DNA of 41,431 nucleotides from contig CAYYNT010000036.1 in the NCBI GenBank assembly GCA_964473155.1, forward strand, positions 1 through 41,431, given 5' to 3'. This stretch comes from JAJFUG01 sp964473155. GTDB taxonomy: Bacteria; Gemmatimonadota; Glassbacteria; GWA2-58-10. The position numbers and the translations under genes were made by a program. Shown here one piece after another: positions 41,380 to 41,431 of this stretch; the stretch's first letter is position 1, and the number at the start of each line of letters is the position of its first letter. The notes under the pieces were generated by a model, which was not told the DNA's origin, made no database searches, and was given only the letters and a program-made list of their open reading frames with translations.

Positions 41380-41431
41380 ATGGGTTTCTGGCCTGTATAC
41401 AAGCGCGAGCTGAAAAGCTATTTCTACTCGC
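41380..41431 (+). CDS. ABC-2 type permease, N-terminal fragment (cut by window end)
   Basis: Only 17 codons are present: MGFWPVYKRELKSYFYS. This N terminus matches the usual opening of GldF-type ABC-2 permeases (KRELKSYF-SP). AGGAGG lies 10 bases before the ATG, 15 bases after the ATPase stop, so it is the next cistron of the same operon. Nothing more can be said until the following sequence is read. Confidence 0.75.
   Translation, partial: MGFWPVYKRELKSYFYS

Overview
The window is about 41.4 kb of GC-rich bacterial chromosome, densely coded on both strands, with no rRNA, tRNA, phage, insertion-sequence or CRISPR signal that I could see. Several features point to an uncultured lineage of the Fibrobacteres-Chlorobi-Bacteroidetes (FCB) superphylum or a neighbour such as Glassbacteria, Latescibacterota, KSB1 or Gemmatimonadota. 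These are a large secreted protein ending in a Por/type IX-like C-terminal tail (NYPNPFNPST...), Tat-exported xylose-isomerase-like barrel proteins, a GldA/GldF-like ABC exporter at the right edge, and slipin/NfeD. The phylum is an inference. TTG and GTG starts are common, and many genes have a clear AGGAG-type ribosome site. Near-consensus TTGACA/TATAAT-like promoters are visible in many gaps.

Left part (1-13.4 kb): a Tat-signal sugar-isomerase-like protein, a lipoprotein and an alkaline phosphatase on the plus strand. A four-gene minus-strand operon follows: LOG-family nucleotide phosphoribohydrolase, a Cys-containing unknown, a small unknown, and a second Tat-signal isomerase-like protein. 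Next is an 817-residue secreted DNRLRE / beta-helix / dockerin / sorting-tail protein. Then come an M29-type aminopeptidase translationally coupled to a glycosyltransferase, and a soluble PAS-GAF-PAS histidine kinase.

Centre (13.4-27.2 kb): an N-acetylglutamate synthase with a degenerate kinase-like half, the NfeD-slipin membrane pair, and a proteostasis set dispersed over about 10 kb. That set is grpE, groES-groEL under a perfect CIRCE operator, and clpB. Between them lie an RNA polymerase omega-like gene, a 2-hydroxyacid dehydrogenase, an HU protein, an AAC(3)-type acetyltransferase coupled to a CBM9-like protein, and an FmdB zinc ribbon.

Right part (27.2-41.4 kb): a REC-PAS-histidine-kinase protein with eroded ATP-binding glycine boxes is followed after 9 bases by an NtrC-type sigma-54 activator. 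Facing this pair is a polysaccharide export pair (Wza-like then Wzz-like). Further on are two small unknown genes, a PBP4-type D,D-carboxypeptidase, and an N-terminally extended KamA-family radical SAM aminomutase. The specificity residues of the aminomutase read as glutamate rather than lysine. Last come a class I methyltransferase, a TylF-like methyltransferase, a cold-shock protein, and an ABC transporter whose permease is cut by the window end. A sigma-54-like promoter sits upstream of that ABC gene.

I see no single spectacular new defence or mobile system. The most interesting items are the predicted glutamate 2,3-aminomutase with its repeat-rich promoter, the degenerate kinase paired with an NtrC activator, the overlapping LOG operon with two unknown small proteins, and the two-gene unknown module at 33.4-34.2 kb.
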